A stretch of 32,985 bases of DNA. It comes from Planctomycetota bacterium (GTDB lineage: Bacteria; Planctomycetota; UBA8108; UBA1146; JAJFFE01). Below the pieces are notes generated by a model, which saw only the letters and a list, made by a program, of their open reading frames with translations, had not been told where the DNA came from and did no database searches. Shown piece after piece: positions 24,206 through 30,923 of this stretch. A program made the position numbers and the translations under genes. Positions within the stretch are counted from its first letter, which is position 1; every line of letters starts with the position of its first letter. The stretch is taken from NCBI GenBank assembly GCA_021776775.1, contig JAJFFE010000250.1:1-32985 (forward strand). The letters run 5' to 3'.

Positions 24206-24733
24206 CTACGTCGCCCAGAACGCGACGTAATAAAAGAGGCACCCCGTAATCGCCGTGGCTAGCATGTCGACCGCCGCGATCTTGGCCCAGCGCCGGTGCC
24301 ACTTGCTGTGGGCACCGGGAAACGGCGGCTTCGAGAACTTCCGAAGCGCGGCGATGACAACGGCGATCCAGAGAAACGCCGTCGACACGGCAAACGCAAG
24401 ATGGACCAACAGCGTGATGCCGACGCCACTCTGATAAACCGGCTCCGAGAAGAACGGTGACGCTTCGGCGTGCTGCTTCCATCCGTACACCTGAATGTGG
24501 ACTTCGAAGCAGGTGACGACGACGAGCAACGCGGCCACCAAGATCAACATGATCTTCTTGTGATCGGCGTAGCTCTGCTTCTTCGCTCTGGAGATGCCGT
24601 AGATCATCGTCGGAACGATCACGAACTGAGCGAGGAACAACAGGTCGAGCATCGTGGTTGCACGAGTGCCGAGAATGCCTGCGATGAACACGTGGGTGGG
24701 TCCGATCCGAATCGAGACGCGGCTGCGAGCCAC
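24206..24733 (-). CDS. DUF420-type integral membrane protein
   Basis: A 175-residue protein with four predicted membrane helices (around residues 28-47, 62-80, 107-130 and 150-172). The arrangement GTRATTMLDLLFLAQF, a short loop with YADHKKIM, VTCFEVHIQVYGW and a final WHRRWAKIAAVDMLATAITG matches DUF420 (YozB-like) proteins, some of which are linked to cytochrome oxidase assembly. The function here is unknown. The start is uncertain: a GTG at 24733 keeps the GTRA sequence that relatives have, while the ATG at 24652 lacks it; neither has a good ribosome-binding site. Histidines in the helices could bind metal or heme. Confidence 0.65.
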   Translation of the reverse strand: MARSRVSIRIGPTHVFIAGILGTRATTMLDLLFLAQFVIVPTMIYGISRAKKQSYADHKKIMLILVAALLVVVTCFEVHIQVYGWKQHAEASPFFSEPVYQSGVGITLLVHLAFAVSTAFLWIAVVIAALRKFSKPPFPGAHSKWHRRWAKIAAVDMLATAITGCLFYYVAFWAT

Positions 24734-24876
24734 TGCGATGACGAATGGCGACTCCGAACCTCGACGCGCGGTCGGGGCAGAATCGCCAATTCAAACGACC
24801 GCGATTGTGATCCGCACAGCAAATTTCGCAAGTTGATCGGTCGGCACGCAAGCGGAAACGGGCTCCGCTCGACTCT

Positions 24877-25239
24877 CTAGGCGTTGTCGAACATCGACTC
24901 AAACATGTCGATTTCCTGATCGATCGCCGTGAGAAACTCGTCGAATTCAACGCCCTCACCGCTCTTGCGCGCGTCCCGCCCTAGTTCCTCGAGCGCTTCG
25001 GACACGGCGCGGATCCGCTCGGCCGCGAGATTGGCCGACGCGCCCTTCAACGAGTGCGCGGTGCGGACTAGAGTTTCGAGATCTCCAGCCTCTAGCGAAG
25101 CAGCGAGTTCTTGGTGCAATCGGCGCGCGGTGGTTCGAAAGAGCGCGACGACTTCTTCGAGCAGCTCGCGGTCGTCTTCGAACAGGGCTAGGGCAGTCGC
25201 TTCGTCGAACACGGGCGCGTCAAGATAGTCGGGCAACAT
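24877..25239 (-). CDS. Hpt-domain phosphotransfer protein
   Basis: A 120-residue single-domain histidine phosphotransfer protein. The phospho-accepting histidine is H62 in VRTAHSLKGASANLAAERI, the classic Hpt motif; the rest is predicted helical bundle. It would carry phosphate between a receiver and another receiver in a multi-step phosphorelay. AAAGGT lies seven bases before the ATG. It stands alone, close to but not part of the chemotaxis operons, with no hybrid kinase in the window. The two CheY proteins and the odd receiver-like domains nearby are potential partners, by proximity only. Confidence 0.88.
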   Translation of the reverse strand: MLPDYLDAPVFDEATALALFEDDRELLEEVVALFRTTARRLHQELAASLEAGDLETLVRTAHSLKGASANLAAERIRAVSEALEELGRDARKSGEGVEFDEFLTAIDQEIDMFESMFDNA

Positions 25240-25500
25240 GATTGACCTTTTGATTGGAATAAGTGAGCGGGAGGTCCATCTCCCCCATCAGTATCCAACG
25301 CATCGTCGACCCGCGCCAAAAAAACCGCTCCTGACCGCGCGAGCACGGGTAACGTAAACAACTCAAATGAAAGCCCTTACAACACCCGTGACGAAAGCGC
25401 CCGAGCAGAGCGTTTCGAGGCGTTCCCATCGCCGGTTTCATCGAGTACATTCCTCGGCCAACACAACCAAGACGGCCGGGGCGCCCGGCGAAGGAACGAC

Positions 25501-25617
25501 ATGAATCGCAATCGTCGCAAGCTCCACAAGGCGAACCACGGCAAGCGTCCGTGTAACCAGAGACGTCGCAAGTCGAACCGAATCGCAGAGTTCAAGCGCG
25601 CGAAGTCCGCCAAGTAG
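25501..25617 (+). CDS. Small basic ribosomal protein, bL37-like (38 aa)
   Basis: A 38-residue, strongly basic open frame: MNRNRRKLHKANHGKRPCNQ, then an R/K-rich tail ending AKSAK. The core KANHGKRP is the motif I know from the 24-residue mycobacterial ribosomal protein bL37, and the flanking basic residues fit an rRNA-binding protein. AAGGA lies five bases before the ATG, and a TACATT -10-like element is at 25446-25451. The frame is short enough to be missed by length cut-offs. It stands alone between two minus-strand genes (Hpt and epimerase). The C-terminal extension of about 20 residues is longer than in mycobacteria, so identity as true bL37 is not certain; a different small ribosomal or nucleic-acid-binding protein is the alternative. 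Confidence 0.65.
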   Translation: MNRNRRKLHKANHGKRPCNQRRRKSNRIAEFKRAKSAK

Positions 25618-25677
25618 CTCGACCTTCGGCCGCGGCATCGTGCAACGACTTCCGTCTCGGATCACTGCACCCAGGGA

Positions 25678-26595
25678 CTAGCCGCCGACAATTTCTGAAA
25701 AGGCGCCCCTGATCTCGGGGAACTGCCAGTCGAACCCCGCGGCCGCAGCCGTCGCGGGTTCGACTCGCGATGAGGCGAGAATTACTTCCGCCACCTGCCC
25801 AAGTGCCAGCCGTATTCCGAATGCCGGCACCGGGAACCACGCCGGCCGCCCCACGGTTTGCGCCAGCGCCCGCGTAAAATCCGACTGACGCAGCGGATTC
25901 GGCGCAACCCCATTCACCACACCCGACCACGAGACATCCGTCGCCGCTCGATAAAACATCCGGGCGAGGTCCTGCAGGTGGATCCAAGACGTCCATTGCG
26001 TCCCACTGCCGAGACGACCGCCGAGCCCGAGCTTGAAGATCGGCAACATGCGGTTCATGGCGACCCCCCCGCGGCCGAGAACGAAGCCGATTCGAATGGA
26101 GACGGTTCGAACGCCGAGCTCGGTGGCGCGCCCGGCCTCCTCTTCCCACCGACGGCAGACCTCGGCTAAGAACCCCTCGCCCGCGGCCGAAGACTCGTCG
26201 AGAAGTTCGTCGCCGCGGTCACCGTAGTAGCCAATGGCCGAAGCGCAGACAAACGCCCCCGGCCGGACCTCCAGCTCCGACATGCGCTCGACGAGCTGTC
26301 GCGTGGAGCAGACACGGCTCTCTTCTATTTCGGTACGGCGCTCTCCGTTCCAACGACAGTGAACGCTCCGACCAGCGAGGTGAATGACCGCACTCACCCC
26401 TTCGAACGCTTCGATGGGGGGCGGTCCCTCCTGATAACGCCATGCGAAACACGGAATGTCACGCCCGTGCCGCTCCCGGAGCGCGGCCTCGGTCCGGTCC
26501 TTGTTTCTGGTCAGCACGGCGACGTCGTCAAACAGCTCGACGACTTCTCGACCGACGAATCCTGTCGCTCCGCTTATCAGTACTCGACCACTCAC
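25678..26595 (-). CDS. TIGR01777-family NAD(P)-dependent epimerase/SDR protein (YfcH-like)
   Basis: A 305-residue extended short-chain dehydrogenase-like protein. The N-terminal Rossmann motif is ISGATGFVG at 7-15, followed by VIHLAGRSVHCRWN, the typical TIGR01777 signature, and ASAIGYYGDRGDE in place of the YxxxK active site; later GWxxWIHLxDL appears as TQWTSWIHLQDLA. The C-terminal DUF1731-like part holds FPVPAFGIRLALGQVAEVILASSRVEP. Members are of unknown function (some affect cell division). The true start is the GTG at 26595 with GGAGGA six bases before, not the upstream ATG at 26637. It is divergent from the cheX operon, sharing a 122-base promoter region. Confidence 0.85.
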   Translation of the reverse strand: MSGRVLISGATGFVGREVVELFDDVAVLTRNKDRTEAALRERHGRDIPCFAWRYQEGPPPIEAFEGVSAVIHLAGRSVHCRWNGERRTEIEESRVCSTRQLVERMSELEVRPGAFVCASAIGYYGDRGDELLDESSAAGEGFLAEVCRRWEEEAGRATELGVRTVSIRIGFVLGRGGVAMNRMLPIFKLGLGGRLGSGTQWTSWIHLQDLARMFYRAATDVSWSGVVNGVAPNPLRQSDFTRALAQTVGRPAWFPVPAFGIRLALGQVAEVILASSRVEPATAAAAGFDWQFPEIRGAFSEIVGG

Positions 26596-26643
26596 GACCG
26601 TTCCTCCGAACGTTTCTGCGCCCCCGGTGCGCCTCAATTCCCG

Positions 26644-26671
26644 TAAAGACCCCCGCCAGCAATGCCGAAAC
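26644..26671 (+). promoter_or_regulatory. Sigma-28 (FliA/SigD)-like promoter of the cheX operon
   Basis: TAAAGACC (26644-26651), 12 bases, GCCGAAAC (26664-26671); the consensus is TAAAGTTT-N11-GCCGATAA. The predicted start is about 40 bases before the cheX ATG. It has the same geometry as the two other chemotaxis-unit promoters in the window. Confidence 0.6.
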
Positions 26672-26717
26672 AGGAGGAGCCTCTGTTCTCTCGCAAACCT
26701 TCCAAGAAGGGCACTCT

Positions 26718-27224
26718 ATGTCGAGCGAGATCCTCGAAGCGATGCGTGACTCGATTGACGACGTTTTCGCCGTGATGTTTGGAATGAATGCTCAATTCGG
26801 CTCAGGGCTATCTGACTGCGACCGGGACGGGCCGGTAATCCTCTCGAGTATCGATATCCATGGCGCGGACAACGCCTCGCTCTCGATCTATTTCGACTCA
26901 GTGTCGGCCTCGAACTTGGCTGAACGCATGGTTGGCAAAGAGCACATGCACGAGTCCGACTTCATCGAAGACGCCATTCGTGAGCTCTCCAACATGGTGG
27001 CCGGCGGCGTGAAACGACGGCTCGGCGACAACGGGCCGCTCCTGTTCGATGGCCTGACCCTGCCCAAGACGTCACACCATGACCAAATGCCCTTCGATAG
27101 TGAAGAGCCCGGCTGTCTCGACTTCTTTTTTGGTGTGTCCAAAGACCTCGTCGGGCGCGGTCGCCTCCAACTAGCGAGAGCCGACCGTGTGTCCAAGAGA
27201 TCGATCGAGGAGGCAACGTCGTGA
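26718..27224 (+). CDS. cheX: CheX/CheC-family CheY-P phosphatase
   Basis: A 168-residue chemotaxis phosphatase of the CheC/CheX/FliY family. The catalytic consensus D-x3-E-x2-N is present as D85, E89, N92 in EDAIRELSNMVAGGVKRRL, followed by the usual G/K-rich helix. It should dephosphorylate CheY-P. The frame extends upstream to 26442 through the epimerase promoter region, but the ATG at 26718 has AGAAGGG seven bases before. It is the first gene of a three-gene operon; its stop overlaps the GTG of cheY by four bases (27221-27224). No membrane segment. FliY-type or CheC-like proteins are the alternatives. Confidence 0.85.
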   Translation: MSSEILEAMRDSIDDVFAVMFGMNAQFGSGLSDCDRDGPVILSSIDIHGADNASLSIYFDSVSASNLAERMVGKEHMHESDFIEDAIRELSNMVAGGVKRRLGDNGPLLFDGLTLPKTSHHDQMPFDSEEPGCLDFFFGVSKDLVGRGRLQLARADRVSKRSIEEATS

Positions 27225-27583
27225 ATATCATGATCGTCGACGATTCAAAAGTGATGCGCGTGATGATCAAGCGAGCGTTGGCCACGGCAGGAATCGAGTG
27301 CGAAACTGTCGAAGCTGGGGACGGAGTCGAAGCACTGACGATGGTGACGAACTCACTCGACCTCATCCTCGTCGACTGGAACATGCCCAACATGAACGGC
27401 GTCGAATTCGTGCGGCAGTTGAGAACCAGCAACGACACGCCGGTCATCATGGTGACCACCGAGACACACGTTGCCAAGAAGCAAGAGGCGACCAATGCGG
27501 GCGCCAATGGGTTCTTGGCCAAACCGTTCACCCCTGAGCAACTCTCGGAGCATATTCACGAGGTTGCTGGCTCGGCGCAATGA
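27221..27583 (+). CDS. cheY: CheY-type response regulator (single receiver domain)
   Basis: A 120-residue stand-alone receiver domain. The acidic pair is D7/D8 in MIVDDSK, the phosphorylation site is D52 in LVDWNMPNMNGVEF, the switch threonine is in MVTTE (79-80) and the conserved lysine is K101 in LAKPF. It likely binds the flagellar switch or another output after phosphorylation by a CheA outside the window. It starts with GTG, with GGAGG seven bases before, and overlaps cheX by four bases and the next gene by four bases (27580-27583), so the three proteins are probably made together. Confidence 0.93.
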   Translation: MNIMIVDDSKVMRVMIKRALATAGIECETVEAGDGVEALTMVTNSLDLILVDWNMPNMNGVEFVRQLRTSNDTPVIMVTTETHVAKKQEATNAGANGFLAKPFTPEQLSEHIHEVAGSAQ

Positions 27584-28473
27584 CAGACGCCAATCTCAAC
27601 TCCACCCTCGAGACCGGGCTCCAGACCACGGTCGGACAGATCGCCGAAGACCTCTCACAGCTACTCGCGCTGGAGATTGAGATCGACGCCACCGCTATGG
27701 AACTCGTTGCGGTCACGTCGATATTCCCCGGAGCGGGAACTCACGGCGCCGTATGCGCGCGAGCGTCTTTCGCACGCAAGGGCAACGGGGTCGGCGGAAT
27801 CCTCCTCGGAGCGTTGGCCGCGAACCGCCTCAGCCACGCCGCGATGATGATGGACCCCCCGGAAGACGGGGATCCGATCAACTGGGACGGTCTGGTTCGC
27901 GAGGCTATGGACGAGATCTTCAATATCCTGGTTGGATCGTGGAACAACACCAGCGCCGCAGACCTTCGCATGGGCGGCAGCGTCGAAGAACGGTCGGTCG
28001 AGTACTACTCGGCCAACAGCTCGATTCCCGAGGCTGCGGGCGTCGTTCCGATCTGCGCATGCATGCCGATGAAGATCGGCGAGATCCAGGAACAGATAGC
28101 CTTCTTCCTCCCCATCAACGCAGTCCACGGCCCCGCGGTGAGGGGATTCTCTGTTCCCGAAGGGTTCACGAAGAACCTAGGCGATGGAGGGTCAAGCGGT
28201 ACTGTTTCGGCCGAAGAGCCGGCGGTGGTCGCGCCACCACGGTACGACGGCCCGGTGAGACCGGTCGTATTCGTCGACTACACGGGTTCTGTTGTCGCTT
28301 GGATCCGGCAGCAGGCCGCGCTCGCTCGCTTCAAGGTGTACAAATCTACAGGACCGAGCTCTGACACGAATCCTGATGAACCGCCTGCAGCAACGGTCTT
28401 GGTGGGATTGAATCCGGCCGACCTACCGGAACTCAACGAGTTGCCGTTCGTCGAAATCCGGCCGCTCGAGTAG
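27580..28473 (+). CDS. Second CheX/CheC-like phosphatase fused to a receiver-like C-terminal domain
   Basis: A 297-residue protein not matching a standard family in full. Residues 1-190 look like a CheC/CheX domain: the catalytic pattern appears as E108-x3-E112-x2-N115 in REAMDEIFNILVG, with E in place of the usual D/S at the first position. After a 35-residue linker, residues 225-297 (PVVFVDYTGSVVAWIRQQAALARFKVYKSTG ... TVLVGLNPADLP) have an alternating strand/helix pattern like a truncated receiver domain without the acidic pocket, phospho-aspartate or lysine. Inference: a phosphatase with a degenerate receiver that could bind its partner. It overlaps cheY by ATGA. Confidence 0.55.
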   Translation: MTDANLNSTLETGLQTTVGQIAEDLSQLLALEIEIDATAMELVAVTSIFPGAGTHGAVCARASFARKGNGVGGILLGALAANRLSHAAMMMDPPEDGDPINWDGLVREAMDEIFNILVGSWNNTSAADLRMGGSVEERSVEYYSANSSIPEAAGVVPICACMPMKIGEIQEQIAFFLPINAVHGPAVRGFSVPEGFTKNLGDGGSSGTVSAEEPAVVAPPRYDGPVRPVVFVDYTGSVVAWIRQQAALARFKVYKSTGPSSDTNPDEPPAATVLVGLNPADLPELNELPFVEIRPLE

Positions 28474-28497
28474 TCGGGGCTGGTCCGGGAGTCCGGG

Positions 28498-28530
28498 CTA
28501 GAGGCCCGGCCTCTAGGCGTGCACGCCTAG
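28498..28530. repeat. Overlapping inverted repeats at a convergent gene junction
   Basis: CTAGAGGC-CCG-GCCTCTAG (28498-28516) is a perfect hairpin; the 18-base perfect palindrome CTAGGCGTGCACGCCTAG (28513-28530) starts within its right arm and covers the last codons of the minus-strand cheY. The shared CTAG at 28513-28516 can pair in only one structure at a time. No T-run is present, so this may be a factor-dependent or bidirectional end signal rather than a classical terminator. Confidence 0.6.
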
Positions 28531-28884
28531 CGCGTCGAGCTTTCCGAACAGCATTTCTTTGTCGAACGGCTTCATGACGTACTCGTTAGCACCAGCGGAC
28601 AACGCCTCGGTGATATTCTCGAAGTCGCTGTTGGTCGTGACCATGATCACGGGGCACGCGGCATTGACGGCGTCCGCTCGAAACTCCTTCAGGAACTCGA
28701 TTCCGTTCATGACCGGCATATTCCAGTCGAGGAGAATGGCGTCGGGAAGTCCCTCACTGCTCAACGAGTCGAGCGCTTCTTGGCCGTCGGCGGCCTCGGA
28801 AATCGACATCCCAAGAGACTTGAGGATCCCGCCGATAGCGAGACGAATTCCTCGCGAGTCATCGACCACAAGTATACGACTCAC
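28513..28884 (-). CDS. CheY-type response regulator (second copy)
   Basis: A 123-residue single receiver domain. Key residues: D8/D9 in LVVDDSR, phospho-acceptor D53 in LLDWNMPVMNGIEF, switch T83/T84 in MVTTN, and K105 in VMKPF. It differs clearly from the other CheY (plus strand) and so is not a recent duplicate. It overlaps the PilZ gene upstream by ATGA and is probably translated with it. The gene ends inside an 18-base palindrome. Whether it reaches the flagellar motor or a c-di-GMP-linked output is unknown; the PilZ partner suggests the latter. Confidence 0.92.
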   Translation of the reverse strand: MSRILVVDDSRGIRLAIGGILKSLGMSISEAADGQEALDSLSSEGLPDAILLDWNMPVMNGIEFLKEFRADAVNAACPVIMVTTNSDFENITEALSAGANEYVMKPFDKEMLFGKLDALGVHA

Positions 28885-29270
28885 TTCGAGCCACTCTTGG
28901 GAGATGGGTCGATAGCACCGTCTACGCCGAGGTCTCGACCCACAGCCTCAGAGTGTCCGGAAGACTGAAGAACGACGTTTCTCGCATAGACGAAGCTGTC
29001 GAAGGGCACGCCGGTGAACTCGAGGCCGACCTCGGATCCCGATTGCCAGACCGTGTCCGCGTCGAAGGCGTGGTCCTCCTCCGCAGCCGGCACGAGAAAC
29101 CTAACGGACTTCCCTTTCAACGCGATGGCGTTCGAAAGGCGAACTCGCGCACCTCTGAGACCGAAGTCGATGCAAGTTGCCGGTTGCTCGACTCCGTCGG
29201 CGGAAATCATGCATGGGGGGCTGAAGGAGACGCGAGTGAAGCGTCGCCGGTTCGCTTGAGAATTGCTCAT
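28881..29270 (-). CDS. PilZ-domain c-di-GMP-binding protein
   Basis: A 129-residue protein with a single PilZ domain. The RxxxR motif is R9-x3-R13 (RRRFTR), and the second motif, normally (D/N)xSxxG, is D35-F-G-L-R-G40, with glycine in place of serine. It should bind cyclic-di-GMP and adjust motility or surface behaviour. The frame is open up to 29486, but the ATG at 29270 gives the domain its normal start and fits the predicted sigma-28 promoter 36 bases before. It is transcribed with cheY. Confidence 0.75.
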   Translation of the reverse strand: MSNSQANRRRFTRVSFSPPCMISADGVEQPATCIDFGLRGARVRLSNAIALKGKSVRFLVPAAEEDHAFDADTVWQSGSEVGLEFTGVPFDSFVYARNVVLQSSGHSEAVGRDLGVDGAIDPSPKSGSK

Positions 29271-29313
29271 ATCGCCCCATTCCTGTGATCCCTCGAGGTA
29301 CGGCCTGTTCGAC

Positions 29314-29341
29314 TTATCGGAGGCGCCCCGCAGTGACTTTG
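29314..29341 (-). promoter_or_regulatory. Sigma-28-like promoter of the pilZ-cheY unit
   Basis: On the minus strand CAAAGTCA (29334-29341), 12 bases, TCCGATAA (29314-29321). Seven of eight bases of the -10 and five of eight of the -35 match the FliA consensus. The predicted start is about 36 bases before the pilZ ATG. Confidence 0.6.
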
Positions 29342-29411
29342 CCCCTTTCCAGAGAAGAACAAGAGCGGTGGCGAGCGGCACCGAAGCGAATCGAAGGCAG
29401 TATTTTCGAAT

Positions 29412-29439
29412 CAAAGCCAGTCCAGTTCTTGGTCGATAC
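29412..29439 (+). promoter_or_regulatory. Sigma-28-like promoter of the cheB-remnant/cheR unit
   Basis: CAAAGCCA (29412-29419), 12 bases, GTCGATAC (29432-29439). It is the weakest of the three sigma-28-like sites but has the same spacer and lies about 42 bases upstream of the first start codon. Confidence 0.45.
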
Positions 29440-29488
29440 CTACAGGGAGCCTGCTTAGCTAGTGACGCGTAGTGGATAGGGACCAACC

Positions 29489-29899
29489 ATGTCAGAACAC
29501 GGCGAGATCCGTGTGATGATCGTCGACGACTCGGTGGTCCTCCGTGGCTTGGTGGCGCAAGCGCTCGAGACCGATCCTCTTGTCCAAATCGTCGAGAAAG
29601 CCAGCAATGGCCAGGAGGCGCCCGAGCGTCTGGCGTCGCGCGATGTCGAAATGCCGGTCATGGATGGGATCACCGCCCTCCCCCCGATCACGCAGCGCTT
29701 TCCCCAAATCATCCCACCCAAGGTCGACCCTTCCAACGTCGGCACTGAGACGCCTCGCTCTGAGAACAACGACCTGCCCCCGGCCAGATCCAACGACCCA
29801 GAGTCGCGGCCAGCCGCTCAGTCGATTCGGACCCGAACGACACCGGTCCGCAGTTGTCTATTCGTTTACCAAGTGAGGCGTTGGCATGAACCCCGGTAG
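29489..29899 (+). pseudogene. cheB: Decayed CheB: receiver fragment without methylesterase domain
   Basis: The frame (136 codons) opens like a CheB receiver: EIRVMIVDDSVVLRGLVAQA with D13/D14, and later DVEMPVMDGITAL, the CheB-type phosphorylation region with D52. Compared with CheB, about seven residues (xPDVVVL) are missing just before D52, leucines have become prolines (QEAPERL, TALPPI), and after RFPQII the receiver's second half and the whole methylesterase domain are absent; the rest of the frame is polar and unlike any protein I know. Start signal (AGGGA) and promoter remain. The frame ends inside the start of cheR. Most likely a pseudogene; a short product cannot be excluded. Confidence 0.7.
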
Positions 29900-30725
29900 C
29901 TACGCACAGCTTGCCGAACTCCTTCTGAAACGCATCGGATTGGTTCTCGGCGACGGAAAGGAATACCTGCTCACGACCCGGCTGACACCGATCGTCGAAG
30001 AACAAGGTTTTGGCACCCTCGACGCGTTGATCGCCGCCCTCGCTCGCCCTGCCAACCGCGCTCTGGTCGAACAAGTAGTCGACGCGATGACGACGAACGA
30101 AACCTCGTTCTTTCGCGATAGTCGGCCGTTCGAAACACTATTCAACGAAGTGCTGCCCAGGCTCATCGAGCGACGCGCCATGACGCGCAAATTGAGTATC
30201 TGGAACGCCGGCTGCTCGACCGGCCAGGAACCCTACTCCGTCGTCATGGGGCTGTCGGAGAGACATCCCGAACTCATGAGCTGGAACCTTCAGGTCACGG
30301 CAACCGACGTCAGTCGAACTGTGATCGACCGGGCACAGACGGGGCGATACAACCACTTCGAAGTACAGCGCGGACTCCCGGTGCAGTACTTGATCAAGTA
30401 CTTCGAACAAGACGAACGAGAGTACCAACTCAAGCACGAGATTCGACGTCGAGTAAACTTCAAGGCACTCAACTTGATGGAACCATTCAACTCGGTCGGA
30501 GAACACGACATCATCTTTGTTCGGAACGTGCTCATCTACTTTGACCCCGAAGTCAAACGCGACATCCTCGAGCGCATGTGCAACTGCCTCGCCCCCGACG
30601 GCGTTCTATTCTTGGGGTCGACCGAGAGCATGATCGGCATCACCAAGACGATGGAACGAGTCACAGAGTGCTCGACCGTCGTGTTTCGCCGGGCCGACGC
30701 TTCTCCGGAGATCGAGTTCGTCTAA
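29886..30725 (+). CDS. cheR: CheR chemoreceptor glutamate methyltransferase
   Basis: A 279-residue S-adenosylmethionine-dependent methyltransferase that adds methyl groups to glutamates of chemoreceptors. The N-terminal helical domain (1-70) is followed by the CheR hallmark NETSFFRD at 71-78, the SAM-binding IWNAGCSTGQEPYS at 105-118, and the later conserved IIFVRNVLIYFD and LFLGSTESM. The length fits the family. The ATG at 29886 has GAGG about seven bases before and lies within the last codons of the cheB remnant, as in an ordinary cheB-cheR operon. It looks intact and functional, although its antagonist CheB next door is not. Confidence 0.95.
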   Translation: MNPGSYAQLAELLLKRIGLVLGDGKEYLLTTRLTPIVEEQGFGTLDALIAALARPANRALVEQVVDAMTTNETSFFRDSRPFETLFNEVLPRLIERRAMTRKLSIWNAGCSTGQEPYSVVMGLSERHPELMSWNLQVTATDVSRTVIDRAQTGRYNHFEVQRGLPVQYLIKYFEQDEREYQLKHEIRRRVNFKALNLMEPFNSVGEHDIIFVRNVLIYFDPEVKRDILERMCNCLAPDGVLFLGSTESMIGITKTMERVTECSTVVFRRADASPEIEFV

Positions 30726-30923
30726 CCGCGACCGTCAACGACGACGGTGCCCCCGGGTTGGCGACTCCCCGCGCCCGAGTCGACCCCTGCCCCGCACGAC
30801 AACTTTGGACCTCGGACCTCCCGTTACCGGGGATCGCACCCCTTTTTTGGAAGGCGTTCGAAAATGCGCACATCCTCGGGCGAGCCGGAGGGGTTATCCT
30901 GTAACGACCAGGAAGGACGATCC

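Noticed and set aside
25320..25350. Minus-strand terminator: GCTC...GAGC followed by GGTTTTTTT
   Set aside because: The stem is only four base pairs with a ten-base loop, and no minus-strand gene ends nearby (the epimerase ends more than 300 bases away with the bL37-like gene between).
29544..29876. A frameshifted continuation of CheB in another frame
   Set aside because: Neither of the other plus-strand frames contains methylesterase motifs, so the domain is absent rather than shifted.
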